Below, one piece after another: positions 46,209 to 59,844 of a DNA stretch of 64,000 nt. Where the stretch lies: assembly GCA_025963385.1 (NCBI GenBank), contig JAOPUT010000077.1, forward strand, positions 1 through 64,000, read 5' to 3'. The notes beneath the pieces are model-generated. The model was given only the letters and a program-made list of their open reading frames with translations, was not told the origin of the DNA and did not search any database. This DNA is from Mycobacterium sp. (GTDB lineage Bacteria > Actinomycetota > Actinomycetes > Mycobacteriales > Mycobacteriaceae). A program made the position numbers and the translations under genes. The stretch's first letter is position 1; each line of letters starts with the position of its first letter.

Positions 46209-47522
46209 CTAACCCTCTTCGGCTCCCTCAGGCCGACGGGGTGGTCCGTCGAGATGGCCGAACGAGGTGGCTCGCCTGGGGGGCAGGTGACCGTGCACGC
46301 CCTCGGCGTAGGCCGTCTCGGCGTGCTGGGTGAAGTCGACCCCGGTGGTCTCGTCCTCCGCGCTGAGGCGAAAACCCATCAGCCGATCGATGATCTTCGC
46401 CAGACCGTATGACATCGCGAACGCGTAGCCCGCAACCACCACCGCGGCCATCAGCTGCTTCCCGAGTTGCCCGAACCCGCCGCCGTAGAACAGCCCCCTC
46501 GGGCCGCCCGTCATCACCTCGGTGGCAAGGAGTCCGATCAGCAGCACGCCGACCACGCCGCCGACGAAGTGCACGCCGACGACGTCGAGCGAGTCGTCGT
46601 ACCCGAACCGGAACTTCAAGCCGATGGCGAACGAGCAGACGATGCCCGCCGCGAGGCCGACGACGACGGCTCCGAGGGTGTTGACGGTGCCGCACGACGG
46701 GGTGATCGCCACGAGTCCGGCGACGACGCCGGAGGCCGCGCCGAAGGTTGTCGGCCTGCCGTCGCGGAGCCGCTCGACGGTCAGCCAGCCGAGCATGCCG
46801 AGGCAACCGGCAACGAGCGTGTTGAGGAAGATCGCCGCGGCGGTGCCGTTGGCGGCGAGCGCGGAGCCCGCGTTGAATCCGAACCAGCCGAACCAGAGCA
46901 GTCCGACACCGAGAAGGACGAACGGCAGGTTGTGCGGACGCATCGCGTCCTTCTTGAATCCGATGCGCGGGCCGAGCACCAGCGCGAGGGCGAGTGCCGA
47001 CGCGCCGGAGACTATCTCGACCACCAGGCCGCCCGCGTAGTCGAGCGCGCCGAGCTTGAAGAGCCAACCGCCGGGTGACCAGACCCAATGTGCGACAACC
47101 GAATACACCAAGATCGCCCAGATGGGCACGAAGACCATCCAGGCCGAGAACCTGGCCCGGTCGGCGATGGCGCCACTGACCAGCGCAGCCGTGATGATGG
47201 CGAACGTCAGCTGGAACGTGGCGTAGAGGAGTTCGGGGACCGAGCCGTGGAGGGCGTGAGGGCCGATACCCACCATCCCGACGTGTGAGAGATCGCCGAT
47301 CAGCCCGGCGTTGCCCTGCCCCGAGAAGGCGAGCGTGTAGCCGAGAAGCAACCACGCGACCGTCACCAGCGGTATGGCGATGAAGCTCATCATGATCATG
47401 TTCAGCACACCGGTGGTCCGCACCATGCCGCCATAGAAGATGGCCAGACCGGGCGTCATGAGCAGGACGAGCGCCGTGCTGGCCAGCAGCCACGCGGTCG
47501 CGGCCGGATCGATCGTGTTCAC
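46209..47522 (-). CDS. amt: Ammonium transporter (Amt)
   Basis: TAWLLASTALVLLMTPGLAIFYGGMVRTTGVLNM; WSPGGWLFKLGALDYAGGLVVEIVSGASALALALVLGPR; DDSLDVVGVHFVGGVVGVLLIGLLA. Confidence 0.95.
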   Translation of the reverse strand: MNTIDPAATAWLLASTALVLLMTPGLAIFYGGMVRTTGVLNMIMMSFIAIPLVTVAWLLLGYTLAFSGQGNAGLIGDLSHVGMVGIGPHALHGSVPELLYATFQLTFAIITAALVSGAIADRARFSAWMVFVPIWAILVYSVVAHWVWSPGGWLFKLGALDYAGGLVVEIVSGASALALALVLGPRIGFKKDAMRPHNLPFVLLGVGLLWFGWFGFNAGSALAANGTAAAIFLNTLVAGCLGMLGWLTVERLRDGRPTTFGAASGVVAGLVAITPSCGTVNTLGAVVVGLAAGIVCSFAIGLKFRFGYDDSLDVVGVHFVGGVVGVLLIGLLATEVMTGGPRGLFYGGGFGQLGKQLMAAVVVAGYAFAMSYGLAKIIDRLMGFRLSAEDETTGVDFTQHAETAYAEGVHGHLPPRRATSFGHLDGPPRRPEGAEEG

Positions 47523-47617
47523 GCACCACTCCTTCGGGTTTGCAAGAGGTTAGCGAACCCCGGTGGAACACCTCCGCCGCGCGGCCACGCAACTCCCCCG
47601 GCGTGTCCTTCACGAAG

Positions 47618-47640
47618 TCTTGACTGATTCCAGAAAAGGG
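47618..47640 (+). promoter_or_regulatory. furA promoter / FurA-box-like sequence TCTTGACTGATTCCAGAAAAGGG
   Basis: AT-rich element with TTGACT -35 hexamer just upstream of furA; resembles the furA-katG control element known from mycobacteria. Confidence 0.75.
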
Positions 47641-47647
47641 CGGCATA

Positions 47648-48112
47648 GTGTTCCACGTGACATCCTCGCCGGACTACGCGGAGCAGCTGCGGCTGGCAGA
47701 TCTCCGCGTGACCCGGCCACGAGTCGCGGTTCTGGGGGCGGTGTGCGAGCATCCGCACGCCGATACGGAGACCATCTTCGACTCGGTTCGCACCGGCCTG
47801 CCCGAGGTTTCTCGCCAGACCGTCTACGACGTGCTGGCCGCCCTGACCACGGTGGGACTGGTGCGTCGTATTCAGCCTTCGGGTTCCGTCGCCCGCTACG
47901 AGTCACGGGTCGGCGACAACCATCACCACGTCGTGTGTCGGTCCTGCGGCGTCATCGCCGACGTCGACTGCGCCGTCGGCGACGCACCCTGCCTGACGCC
48001 CTTCGATGGCGACGGTCTTCTCGACGGCTTTTCGATCGACGAGGCCGAGGTCATCTACTGGGGCTACTGCCCTGACTGCGCCTCCGGCGCTGCTACCGCA
48101 CGAAGTTCCTGA
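47648..48112 (+). CDS. furA: Ferric uptake regulator family protein FurA
   Basis: LRVTRPRVAVLGAVCEHPHADTETIFDSVRTGLPEVSRQTVYDVLAALTTVGLVRRIQPSGSVARYESRVGDNHHHVVCRSCG; directly upstream of katG. Confidence 0.95.
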   Translation: MFHVTSSPDYAEQLRLADLRVTRPRVAVLGAVCEHPHADTETIFDSVRTGLPEVSRQTVYDVLAALTTVGLVRRIQPSGSVARYESRVGDNHHHVVCRSCGVIADVDCAVGDAPCLTPFDGDGLLDGFSIDEAEVIYWGYCPDCASGAATARSS

Positions 48113-50389
<2,277 letters not shown>

Positions 50390-50412
50390 ACAACTCTGCA
50401 GCCCCATGGAAG

Positions 50413-50441
50413 CACCCCGCGAACTCCTCGTTCGCGGGGTG
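50413..50441 (+). terminator. Stem-loop CACCCCGCGAAC-TCCTC-GTTCGCGGGGTG after katG
   Basis: Perfect 12-bp stem with 5-nt loop, followed by TTTCCC; 24 bp after the katG stop. Confidence 0.88.
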
Positions 50442-50481
50442 TTTCCCGTTGTGCCTCAACATCGTTGAAAGTGCGTCTGCG

Positions 50482-51081
50482 ATGATGGCATCGATGGGTA
50501 CCCGCTGGCAGGACTCGAACGCCCCTCGCGGCGACGACTATGACGCGAGGTGGGCGCGGCTCGCCGCGACGGGTGCCGGCGTGCACGGCGAGGCCGATCT
50601 CGTCGACACCCTTCTCGGGGAACTGGGCGGCAACAGCGTGCTCGACGCGGGCTGTGGCACCGGGCGAGTGGCCATCGAGCTGGCCCAACGTGGTCGCTCC
50701 GTGGTCGGTGTCGACGCGGACCCCGATATGCTCGACGCGGCGCGGGCCAAGGACGCCGACATTCCTTGGCTCCTCGCCGATCTCGCGGAGCTCGACGCGC
50801 ACGTCGACCGTGTCTTCGACGTCGTGCTCCTGGCCGGCAACGTGATGATCTTCCTCGACCGCGGCAGCGAGGTGCGCGTGCTGGGTCAGCTGGCTGCTCG
50901 CCTCGCGCCCGGCGGCGTTCTGGTGGCGGGCTTCTCGATTCGCTCGCACCGGTTGCAGCTCGACGCCTATGACCGGATGGCCGAGGAGGTCGGGTTGCAG
51001 CTAAGCGACCGTTGGGCGACCTGGGACCGCGACCCCTTCGACCACGGCGACTACGCCGTGTCGGTGCATCGTGGTGCCTGA
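50482..51081 (+). CDS. Class I SAM-dependent methyltransferase
   Basis: VLDAGCGTGRVAIELAQRGRSVVGVDADPDMLDAARAK. Confidence 0.92.
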   Translation: MMASMGTRWQDSNAPRGDDYDARWARLAATGAGVHGEADLVDTLLGELGGNSVLDAGCGTGRVAIELAQRGRSVVGVDADPDMLDAARAKDADIPWLLADLAELDAHVDRVFDVVLLAGNVMIFLDRGSEVRVLGQLAARLAPGGVLVAGFSIRSHRLQLDAYDRMAEEVGLQLSDRWATWDRDPFDHGDYAVSVHRGA

Positions 51082-51181
51082 TCCCCACCTTCGGCGTTTG
51101 ACACCGACGGACGGCGTGGCACAGCGGGAGTCGCTATGCTGGCGCCTTCCTGCTGGAACGTTCGACTAGCGAGGAGCGACC

Positions 51182-52461
<1,280 letters not shown>

Positions 52462-52465
<4 letters not shown>

Positions 52466-53718
52466 GCCTCGGTACGTCTCCCGATCTGGACACCGAGCAG
52501 GCCGACGGCGCGGCAGCGCTGCTGCGCACCACCGCCGCCATCCGCGAACGCGCCGGACACCTGCTGACCCGGGCACGCGCGGGCGACTCGGCGTGGTTCG
52601 ACGTCGACGACGCGTCCCTACCGCTCGCCGTGGGCGAGGTCGTCGACATCACACGCCACCGCTACCCCGATCTCGACATCCCGTTCCACAGCCGCTGGCG
52701 TCACTTCGAAGCGGGCGGGATCGACCGCAAGGCCGAGTTGGACGCCAGGCTGACCGCGCTCGACGCGGCAGCCCGGGGCCGCGCCATGATCGACCTCACC
52801 GTGGTCAGCGTGCTGCTCGACGCGGGTGCCGGTCCCGACTGGCGCTACGACGAGGCAGCGACCGGGCAGCGGTTCGACCGGTCGGAGGGACTGGGCGTCG
52901 CGACGTGGAACGCGTTCATGGACGGTCTGTTCTCTGGCGATGCGGGCGCCCCCCTCCGGGTCGACGCCGCGGGCCTTCTGGGCGTGACGGCCGACCGCCT
53001 TGCCGAGGCGTTCCAGGCCGGCCCGGACAACCCCCTGGTCGGGATCGACGGCCGAGTGGAACTGCTGCACCGGCTCGGCGCGGCGCTGGCCGCCCAACCC
53101 GACACGTTCGGCCCGCTGGGTCGACCGGGCGGCCTGTTGGACCGGCTGCTCCCCCAACACGGTCCCGCGACGATCTCCGCGCACGACATCCTGTCCCAGC
53201 TACTGGTGTCGTTGTCGGGAATCTGGTTGGCGGACAACATGATCGGTGACCAGCGACTGGGTGACTGCTGGCGCCACGCAGCCGTTCCCGGACCCGGCCT
53301 CACCGAGGGCTGGATGCCGTTCCACAAGCTGTCGCAGTGGCTGACGTACTCGCTGCTCGAGCCCTTCGCATGGGCGGGCGTCCGCGTGGTGGGCCTTGAC
53401 GCCCTCACCGCCTTGCCCGAATACCGCAACGGCGGACTGCTTCTGGACAGCGGCGTGCTGCGCATGCGTGACCCCGGCTGGTTGCGGAGTGCCTGGGCCG
53501 TGCACGACGAACTGGTCGTCGAGTGGCGCGCCCTGACGGTCGCCCTGCTCGACGAGATGGCTCCGCAGGTCCGCGCCGGACTCGGCGTCGACGAGGCGAC
53601 GATGCCGCTGGCGTGCGTGCTGGAGGGTGGCACCTGGGCGGCGGGACGGGCACTGGCACAGCGACTTCGGGGCGGATTGCCTCCGTTCGTCATCGTCAGT
53701 GACGGCACCGTCTTCTGA
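52462..53718 (+). CDS. DUF1688 family protein (URC4-like)
   Basis: [25 protein letters not shown]...[44 protein letters not shown]...[22 protein letters not shown]; 4-bp overlap with the upstream gene. Confidence 0.88.
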
Positions 53719-53737
53719 TCGACACGGTCTCCTAAGG

Positions 53738-54373
53738 ATGGACATGAGCGGCATACATCTGATCGATCACCCACTGGTGCAGCACAAGCTGACCCTGTTG
53801 CGCCGAAAGGAAGCCTCCACCAAGAGTTTTCGGCAGTTGGTCAACGAGATCGCGGCATTGGTCGCCTACGAGGTGCTGCGCGACATCCCGCTGCACGACA
53901 TCGAGATCGAAACGCCGATGGAGACCATGACCGGCCGGGTGATCGACGGTAAGAAACTGGTCTTCGTCTCGATTCTGCGCGCAGGCACCGGCATCCTGGA
54001 CGGCATGCTCGACGTGGTGCCGGGCGCCCGTGTCGGTCACATCGGTCTCTATCGCGACCCCAAGACGCTCGTCGCCGTGGAGTACTACTTCAAGATGCCG
54101 GGAGACCTGCACGAGCGGGACGTGGTGATCGTCGATCCCATGCTCGCCACCGGTAACTCCGCGGTCGCCGCGGTGGACCGGCTCAAGGAGTGCAGTCCGA
54201 AGTCGATCAAGTTCGTGTGTCTCCTGACGTGCCCAGAAGGCGTGGCAGCCATGCAGGAGGCCCACCCCGACGTGCCCATCTATACGGCCGCCGTCGACCG
54301 GCAACTCGACGAGCACGGCTACATCCTGCCGGGGCTCGGCGACGCGGGCGACCGCCTCTTCGGGACGAAGTGA
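53738..54373 (+). CDS. upp: Uracil phosphoribosyltransferase
   Basis: [89 protein letters not shown]. Confidence 0.96.
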   Translation: MDMSGIHLIDHPLVQHKLTLLRRKEASTKSFRQLVNEIAALVAYEVLRDIPLHDIEIETPMETMTGRVIDGKKLVFVSILRAGTGILDGMLDVVPGARVGHIGLYRDPKTLVAVEYYFKMPGDLHERDVVIVDPMLATGNSAVAAVDRLKECSPKSIKFVCLLTCPEGVAAMQEAHPDVPIYTAAVDRQLDEHGYILPGLGDAGDRLFGTK

Positions 54374-54382
54374 GCGGGCCCG

Positions 54383-55093
54383 TCAGACCCGGCGCTGCAG
54401 CTGATCGCCGATGAGGGGCGCGATCTTGTCCGCCATGTAGGCGTGCCCGGCGTCGGTGGGATGCACGCCGTCCTTGCCGATCAGGTCGGGCCTGTCGACG
54501 AACCACCCCGCCGCGATGGGGTCGATGAACGTCGCCCCAGCCAGCATGGCCTGGAACGACAGGGTGTCGCGGATCTGGAGCACGGCGGTCGGGACATCGG
54601 CCGTGGGCCACGGCGGCCCGATCACCAGCAGTCGCGCGTTGGGCGCGATGCCGTGCGCGAGGCTGAAGGCGTTGAACATCGCGCCGCCGAGCAGGTTCGG
54701 ATCGACGCCCTGATCGTTGCGCGAGCCGTAGAACACGACGAGGGCGTCGTCCGGCTTGACCGCTCTCGGCGTGAGGTCGCCGAACAGGTTGCCCTGGTCG
54801 CCGCGGACACCGTAACCGGCGCGGCCCTCTGCGGCGACGTCGGCCGACACCTGCACACCCCGGCGGGCCAGTGTCTTCCACGCGAGAGTCGGCCACGCGT
54901 GCGGTCCCTGGCCGCCGATGGCGGTGCCGTTCGTATAGGAGTCGCCGACGACGGCGATCCGGATGGCAGGCGTGCCCGCGGTCGTGGCGTCGTAGGGCGT
55001 CGTCCGAACGGCAGGCACGTTCACCAGGAATCCGGCGAGCAGGGCGATCGAGACGATGAACGTGGCGAGACGACTGATGGTGATGCGCATCAT
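54383..55093 (-). CDS. SGNH/GDSL hydrolase family protein
   Basis: IRIAVVGDSYTNGTAIGGQGPHAWPTLAWKTLARRG; VVFYGSRNDQGVDP; GKDGVHPTDAGHAYMADKIAPLI. Confidence 0.9.
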   Translation of the reverse strand: MMRITISRLATFIVSIALLAGFLVNVPAVRTTPYDATTAGTPAIRIAVVGDSYTNGTAIGGQGPHAWPTLAWKTLARRGVQVSADVAAEGRAGYGVRGDQGNLFGDLTPRAVKPDDALVVFYGSRNDQGVDPNLLGGAMFNAFSLAHGIAPNARLLVIGPPWPTADVPTAVLQIRDTLSFQAMLAGATFIDPIAAGWFVDRPDLIGKDGVHPTDAGHAYMADKIAPLIGDQLQRRV

Positions 55094-56361
55094 CCGGCTC
55101 GCGCTCGGAGCGTCTCGGGCCGACCGCCCCTGGGACCGTGAAGGGGAGCCAGGGCGCCGTTGACCGGTTCGGCCTCGGGACCCGGCTCGGGCGTAGGTGC
55201 GGGGACGTGCTCGATCTCGACGGGTGTCCTGCGCTCACCGACCATCCGCCGCATCCACATCCGGGCGGGTTCCTCGACGAAGTGGAACATCAGGACCGCC
55301 AGGACCATCGCGACGACGATCAGGCCGACGAACACGAGCTTCGACGAGATGCTCGGCGACATGTCGATCCGGTACTGCGCCATGATCCAGAGCCACGCGG
55401 TGTGCACCAGCTCGTGCACCATGTAGAGCCCGAACGACACCTGGCCGCCGTATACCAATAGCCTCGTGGACAGCAGGGCGGGCAGCGTGCCCACACCGAC
55501 CGCCAGCGTGACGACCAGCGGCATGAACAGCACGTCGACGAGGCCGAAGTCGTCGCGGATGGTGGGAATCGGATGCCCGTCGAACCAGTACAGCGCCCCG
55601 ACGATCACGGCGATCAACACGATCGAGGCGTAGCCGTAGTTGCGGCGCGTGCGGTCGGTGGGCCTGAGCTTGCGCACGGCGGCACACGCCAACGCACCCG
55701 CGGTGAACTGAAGGACGATGCGGGGCAGCCAGCTCCACGGCGTGTAGAACTGTCCGCCCGACCCGACAAGCAGCAGCACCGGTGGCAGTGTCGCCGCGAC
55801 GGCGAGCAGCAGCAGACCCCTGGCGCGCGTCGCGCGGGAGATCCGGAAGACCACCAGCACCAGCAACCCGAACAGCAGGTATGCCAGCCACTCGGCGCTG
55901 ATGGACCAGGCAGGCCCGTCCCAGCTCGAGAAGTCGAAGAAGGGCTGGAACCACAGCTGCACCATCACCAGCTGACGCAGGTAGTTGATGGCCGTCAAGG
56001 AGGCCGCCTCCGGCGAAGGAAAGTCGCCGACGTTGAGCGTGAAGACGATCCACAGCGCCGCGAGGTGCATGGTGACGAGGTACAGCGGCCACACCCTGGC
56101 GAGCCGCAGCCACAGGAAGTGCATCGTGGCCTTCGTCGACCAGGTGTCACCCATCCGGTCCAGGTAGTTCCAGGTCAGGACGAAGCCGCTGAGGATGAAG
56201 AACAGGTCGACGCCCTGGGCGCCGCAGTCGAGGATCGGCTTCAGCGAGTCGTAGAGCGGTGGTGACGCCATCTGCAGCAGCGGCCGGAAGTGAAACAGAA
56301 CCACCCAGAGCGCGGCGACGATGCGCAGGCCGGACAGGGCCCTGATCTCTCCGGTGCGCAC
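55090..56361 (-). CDS. Acyltransferase-3 family (OafA-like) membrane protein
   Basis: IRALSGLRIVAALWVVLFHFRP...QGVDLFFILSGFVLTWNYLDRM; many TM helices; overlaps the SGNH gene by 4 bp. Confidence 0.92.
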   Translation of the reverse strand: MRTGEIRALSGLRIVAALWVVLFHFRPLLQMASPPLYDSLKPILDCGAQGVDLFFILSGFVLTWNYLDRMGDTWSTKATMHFLWLRLARVWPLYLVTMHLAALWIVFTLNVGDFPSPEAASLTAINYLRQLVMVQLWFQPFFDFSSWDGPAWSISAEWLAYLLFGLLVLVVFRISRATRARGLLLLAVAATLPPVLLLVGSGGQFYTPWSWLPRIVLQFTAGALACAAVRKLRPTDRTRRNYGYASIVLIAVIVGALYWFDGHPIPTIRDDFGLVDVLFMPLVVTLAVGVGTLPALLSTRLLVYGGQVSFGLYMVHELVHTAWLWIMAQYRIDMSPSISSKLVFVGLIVVAMVLAVLMFHFVEEPARMWMRRMVGERRTPVEIEHVPAPTPEPGPEAEPVNGALAPLHGPRGGRPETLRARAG

Positions 56362-56778
56362 AACACTCTTTTCGTGACTCGGGTTCGTCGTCTTCGCGTA
56401 TCAACCGCGCCGATGCGGCCGCCGCCGGCCGTGCGGTCGGGATCATGCTCTTCGCACAAGCGCTCATCGGCGACCTGCCACCGGCTCCTGGCAGGGTAAC
56501 AGCGCCCCGGAGGCTCCGGCATGTTCGCAACGCTGTGCGATTGCTGAACGGAGGCCCTTGATCTTGACCCCAGCCTCCTCGACCTCGGTCGATGCTGTTG
56601 GCATGCAAGAGAAAGGGATTCACGGCGCGGCTCTCGCGGGTGTCGTCGGGCCGATGTTGCGCATCGGAGCACTTTCCAGTTTCCCGTTCGCTCACCGGTC
56701 CGTGGGGCCACAATTCGTTGACGACCGCGCACAGCCCGCACGGTCCCGCAGTCCCACCTCGAAAAGGATTCCCTCGTC

Positions 56779-57222
56779 ATGCTCGAAGAGATTCGTCCGC
56801 CGCGCAGAGCGGTCATCGTCACTGCAGGCCTCGGCGCAGTCGCCACCGCGGTGGCGGCGTGCGGCTCGTCCGACAAGGCGCCGGCGGCGAGTTCCGAGGC
56901 GAGTTCGGCGCCCGCGCCCGCCAGTACCTCGAACGCGGCCGCCTCCGGCGCGCTGGCCAAGACGGCCGACGTGCCCGTCGGGTCGGGTGTCATCGTCGGA
57001 GACGTGGTGGTCACCCAACCCACCGCAGGGGTCTTCAAGGGATTCTCGTCGGTCTGCCCGCACCGCGGCTGCAACGTCAACGCGATCACCGACGGCAAGA
57101 TCATCTGCCCCTGCCACAACAGCGAGTTCAACTTGGACGGCGGAGTCGTTCAAGGCCCGGCGACGAAGCCATTGGAAGCCAAACCGGTTACCGTGCAGGG
57201 TGATTCGGTGATCGCCGGCTGA
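56779..57222 (+). CDS. Rieske (2Fe-2S) domain lipoprotein
   Basis: Twin-Arg plus lipobox (PRRAVIVTAGLGAVATAVAACGS); CPHRGCNV...CPCHNSEFNLDGGVVQGPATKPL. Confidence 0.92.
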   Translation: MLEEIRPPRRAVIVTAGLGAVATAVAACGSSDKAPAASSEASSAPAPASTSNAAASGALAKTADVPVGSGVIVGDVVVTQPTAGVFKGFSSVCPHRGCNVNAITDGKIICPCHNSEFNLDGGVVQGPATKPLEAKPVTVQGDSVIAG

Positions 57223-57238
57223 GGGCGAGCCGCTCGAG

Positions 57239-57886
57239 CTATCCCGCCGCGTTGGGCCGCAGCGCCGGGCAGTTGCCCTGGGCGTCGACGGCATGCTCGA
57301 AGTGCCAGATCTCGTTGGCGTAGATCTGGCACAACCCGAATCGCGGACCGTTGCGGATCATCCACTCGTCCGCGGCGACGGGTCCGACGTCCACGGCCTT
57401 ACCGACCACGTGCATCGACTGCTCGGGCGACGCCACGAACTGGCTGGCGACGTCTCGGTTGCCGTAGGTGGTGACGGCCTGGTCGAAGAGTCGCTCCTGG
57501 AATCCCTTCGACCGCCAACCCGACGTGAGTCTCACGTCAACGCCCTCACCGGCAGCGGCCTGGGTGGCCTCCTGAATCGCCTTGAGCAGCAACGGATCAA
57601 GGAATCCAACCACCGGATTCTTGACGTCGAACGGCGAGACCAGCTGCCCGTCGGGGATGGATCCGCCAGTCGTGTCGACGGCACCGGTGCCGAACTGCAG
57701 CGCCTCGGCGTCTCCCAAATTCGGTCCGCCCGCGGCCGGGGTCGCCGCGGACCCGATCGCCAACGGCTCCGCGGCTGCGGCATGGCCCGTCGTCGGCACC
57801 GGTAGCTGTTCCGCATGGCCGCAGCCCATCAGCATCGCGCTCAGTCCCAGAGCCGTCACGACCGAACCGTTCACCCCCTGCCGCAT
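57239..57886 (-). CDS. D-alanyl-D-alanine carboxypeptidase (VanY) family lipoprotein
   Basis: MRQGVNGSVVTALGLSAMLMGCGH lipobox; VRLTSGWRSKGFQERLF; SPEQSMHVVGKAVDVGP; EIWHFEHAVDAQGNCPAL. Confidence 0.88.
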   Translation of the reverse strand: MRQGVNGSVVTALGLSAMLMGCGHAEQLPVPTTGHAAAAEPLAIGSAATPAAGGPNLGDAEALQFGTGAVDTTGGSIPDGQLVSPFDVKNPVVGFLDPLLLKAIQEATQAAAGEGVDVRLTSGWRSKGFQERLFDQAVTTYGNRDVASQFVASPEQSMHVVGKAVDVGPVAADEWMIRNGPRFGLCQIYANEIWHFEHAVDAQGNCPALRPNAAG

Positions 57887-57938
57887 GGGTCGAGCGTATT
57901 CGCGGCAGGCCCCCGACCGTGTGGCAGGCTCGGGAACC

Positions 57939-59075
57939 GTGGACCTTCCGCAGCCCGATCCGGGTCTCCCCCACCTCGCCGACGTGGTCCCGTCCGTGCT
58001 CGCGGCGATGGGCGCCCACGACTTCGAACGACGAATTCCCATGCGCACCGGCATCTCCGGTGCGAGTGTGTTGCTGATCGACGGACTCGGCGCCGACCTG
58101 CTCGACACCCATTCCGAGGATGCCCCCGTGCTGGCCGGGCTTCGCGGGCAGACGCTCAGCGTCGGTTTCCCTTCGACGACGGCGGCAGGGTTGGCGGCGG
58201 TCGGCACGGGCTACCGCAGCGGCGAACACGGAATGGTCGGCTACACCTTCCGCTTACCGGGCACCGGGGTGGTCAACGCGCTGCAGTGGCGACCGCACCC
58301 CTGGGGTGAGGACCTGCGCGACTCGGTGCCACCCGAGCGGGTGCAGCCGCTGCCGACGGCCTTCGAGCGGGCGGCGGCGGCAGGCTTCGCGGTCAGCGTC
58401 GTGTCCAAGGCGCAGTTCGCCGACTCCGGACTGACCCGCGCGGTGCTGCGAGGCGCCCGCTACGTCGGCGTGCAGGGTCTCGGCGATCTCGCCGCGGGGG
58501 TGCAGGAGGCGATTGCGGGCGGCGGCTTCTGCTACGGCTACCACGGTGATCTCGACCTCATCGGTCATCTCCACGGGCCGGGTTCCCTGGCGTGGCGCAT
58601 GCAGCTGCGCCAGGTCGACCGGCTGGTGGAGTCGCTCCTCGAGAGCCTGCCGCCGGGCGGTCTGCTCGCCGTCGTCGCCGATCACGGCATGGTGCGCGTC
58701 GGCGACGGAGACCCGGTGGACGTCGACGCCAGCGCGGCCCTGCTCGACGGCGTGTGCGCGATCGGCGGGGAGGCCCGAGCCCGGCACGTCTACACCGACG
58801 ACGGTGCCGCCGACGCGGTGCTCGCGGGGTGGCGGGAGACGCTCGGCGAGCGGGCCTGGGTGGTGTCCCGCGACGAGGCGATCGCCGCAGGCTGGTTCGG
58901 GGACCGGGTCGCCGATGGCGTCCGGCAGCGGATCGGGGACGTCGTGGCGGCGGCCCGCGACACGACGGTGCTGGTGCGGCGCACGGTGGAGCCCGTCGAA
59001 TCCGGGCTCGTCGGACACCACGGCTCGCTCACCGACGCCGAGCAGCGTGTCCCGTTGCTTCTGGCCTACGGCTAA
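57939..59075 (+). CDS. Alkaline phosphatase superfamily / nucleotide pyrophosphatase-type protein
   Basis: ASVLLIDGLGADLL...VGFPSTTAAGLAAVGTGYRSGEHGMVGYTFRLPG...VADHGMV...VGHHGSLTDAEQRVPLLLAYG; GTG start. Confidence 0.9.
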   Translation: MDLPQPDPGLPHLADVVPSVLAAMGAHDFERRIPMRTGISGASVLLIDGLGADLLDTHSEDAPVLAGLRGQTLSVGFPSTTAAGLAAVGTGYRSGEHGMVGYTFRLPGTGVVNALQWRPHPWGEDLRDSVPPERVQPLPTAFERAAAAGFAVSVVSKAQFADSGLTRAVLRGARYVGVQGLGDLAAGVQEAIAGGGFCYGYHGDLDLIGHLHGPGSLAWRMQLRQVDRLVESLLESLPPGGLLAVVADHGMVRVGDGDPVDVDASAALLDGVCAIGGEARARHVYTDDGAADAVLAGWRETLGERAWVVSRDEAIAAGWFGDRVADGVRQRIGDVVAAARDTTVLVRRTVEPVESGLVGHHGSLTDAEQRVPLLLAYG

Positions 59076-59085
59076 TCTCGTCGCC

Positions 59086-59841
59086 GTGATCGTGCTGCTG
59101 CCGCCGTCGGAGACGAAACGCGATGGTGGCGACGGCCCGCCACTGCATCTGGATGCCCTGAGCTCGCCGGAGCTGGGGCCGCTGCGGCACGCACTCGTCG
59201 GCGAACTCGTCGCCCTCTCCGACGACCGTCCCGCCGCTCGCCGCGCATTGGGCATCTCCGCCTCGCAGGACGGCGAGATCGATCGCAACGCCGCGATGCT
59301 GACCGCGCCGACGATGCCAGCGATCGAGCGATACACCGGCGTGCTCTACGACGCGCTCGACATCGGTTCCCTGCGCGGCGCCGCGGCGGCACGGGCGCGA
59401 GCCCGCCTGGCCGTCGGCTCGGCGCTGTTCGGGCTGCTGCGCGCCGAGGACGCCGTGCCCGCCTATCGGCTGTCGGCGGGTTCCAAGTTGCCAGGGGGTG
59501 CGACGCTGGCCACCAGATGGCGCCCCGTGCTCGAACCGGTTCTGGCGCGGCTCGCCGCCGACGAGCTGATCGTCGACCTGCGGTCGGGTTCCTATGCCGC
59601 GCTCGGGAGGTTGCCGGGTGCGGCCGGTGTGGTGACCGTCGACGTCTTCGCCGAACGTCCGGACGGGCGACGGACCATCGTCAGCCACTTCAACAAGGCG
59701 CACAAGGGCAAGCTGGCCCGGGCGCTCGCGTCGAGCAGGTCCGAGCCGACCGATGCCGCCGCGGTGGCCACACTGGCGCGACGCGCGGGCATGCGGGTCG
59801 AACGCAAGGGCCACGAGCTGATCGTCGTCGTACCCGCCTGA
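59086..59841 (+). CDS. yaaA: Peroxide stress protein YaaA family
   Basis: VIVLLPPSETKRDGGDGPPLHLDALSSPEL...RYTGVLYDALD...GLLRAEDAVPAYRLSAGSKLPGG; GTG start. Confidence 0.88.
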   Translation: MIVLLPPSETKRDGGDGPPLHLDALSSPELGPLRHALVGELVALSDDRPAARRALGISASQDGEIDRNAAMLTAPTMPAIERYTGVLYDALDIGSLRGAAAARARARLAVGSALFGLLRAEDAVPAYRLSAGSKLPGGATLATRWRPVLEPVLARLAADELIVDLRSGSYAALGRLPGAAGVVTVDVFAERPDGRRTIVSHFNKAHKGKLARALASSRSEPTDAAAVATLARRAGMRVERKGHELIVVVPA

Positions 59842-59844
59842 GCG

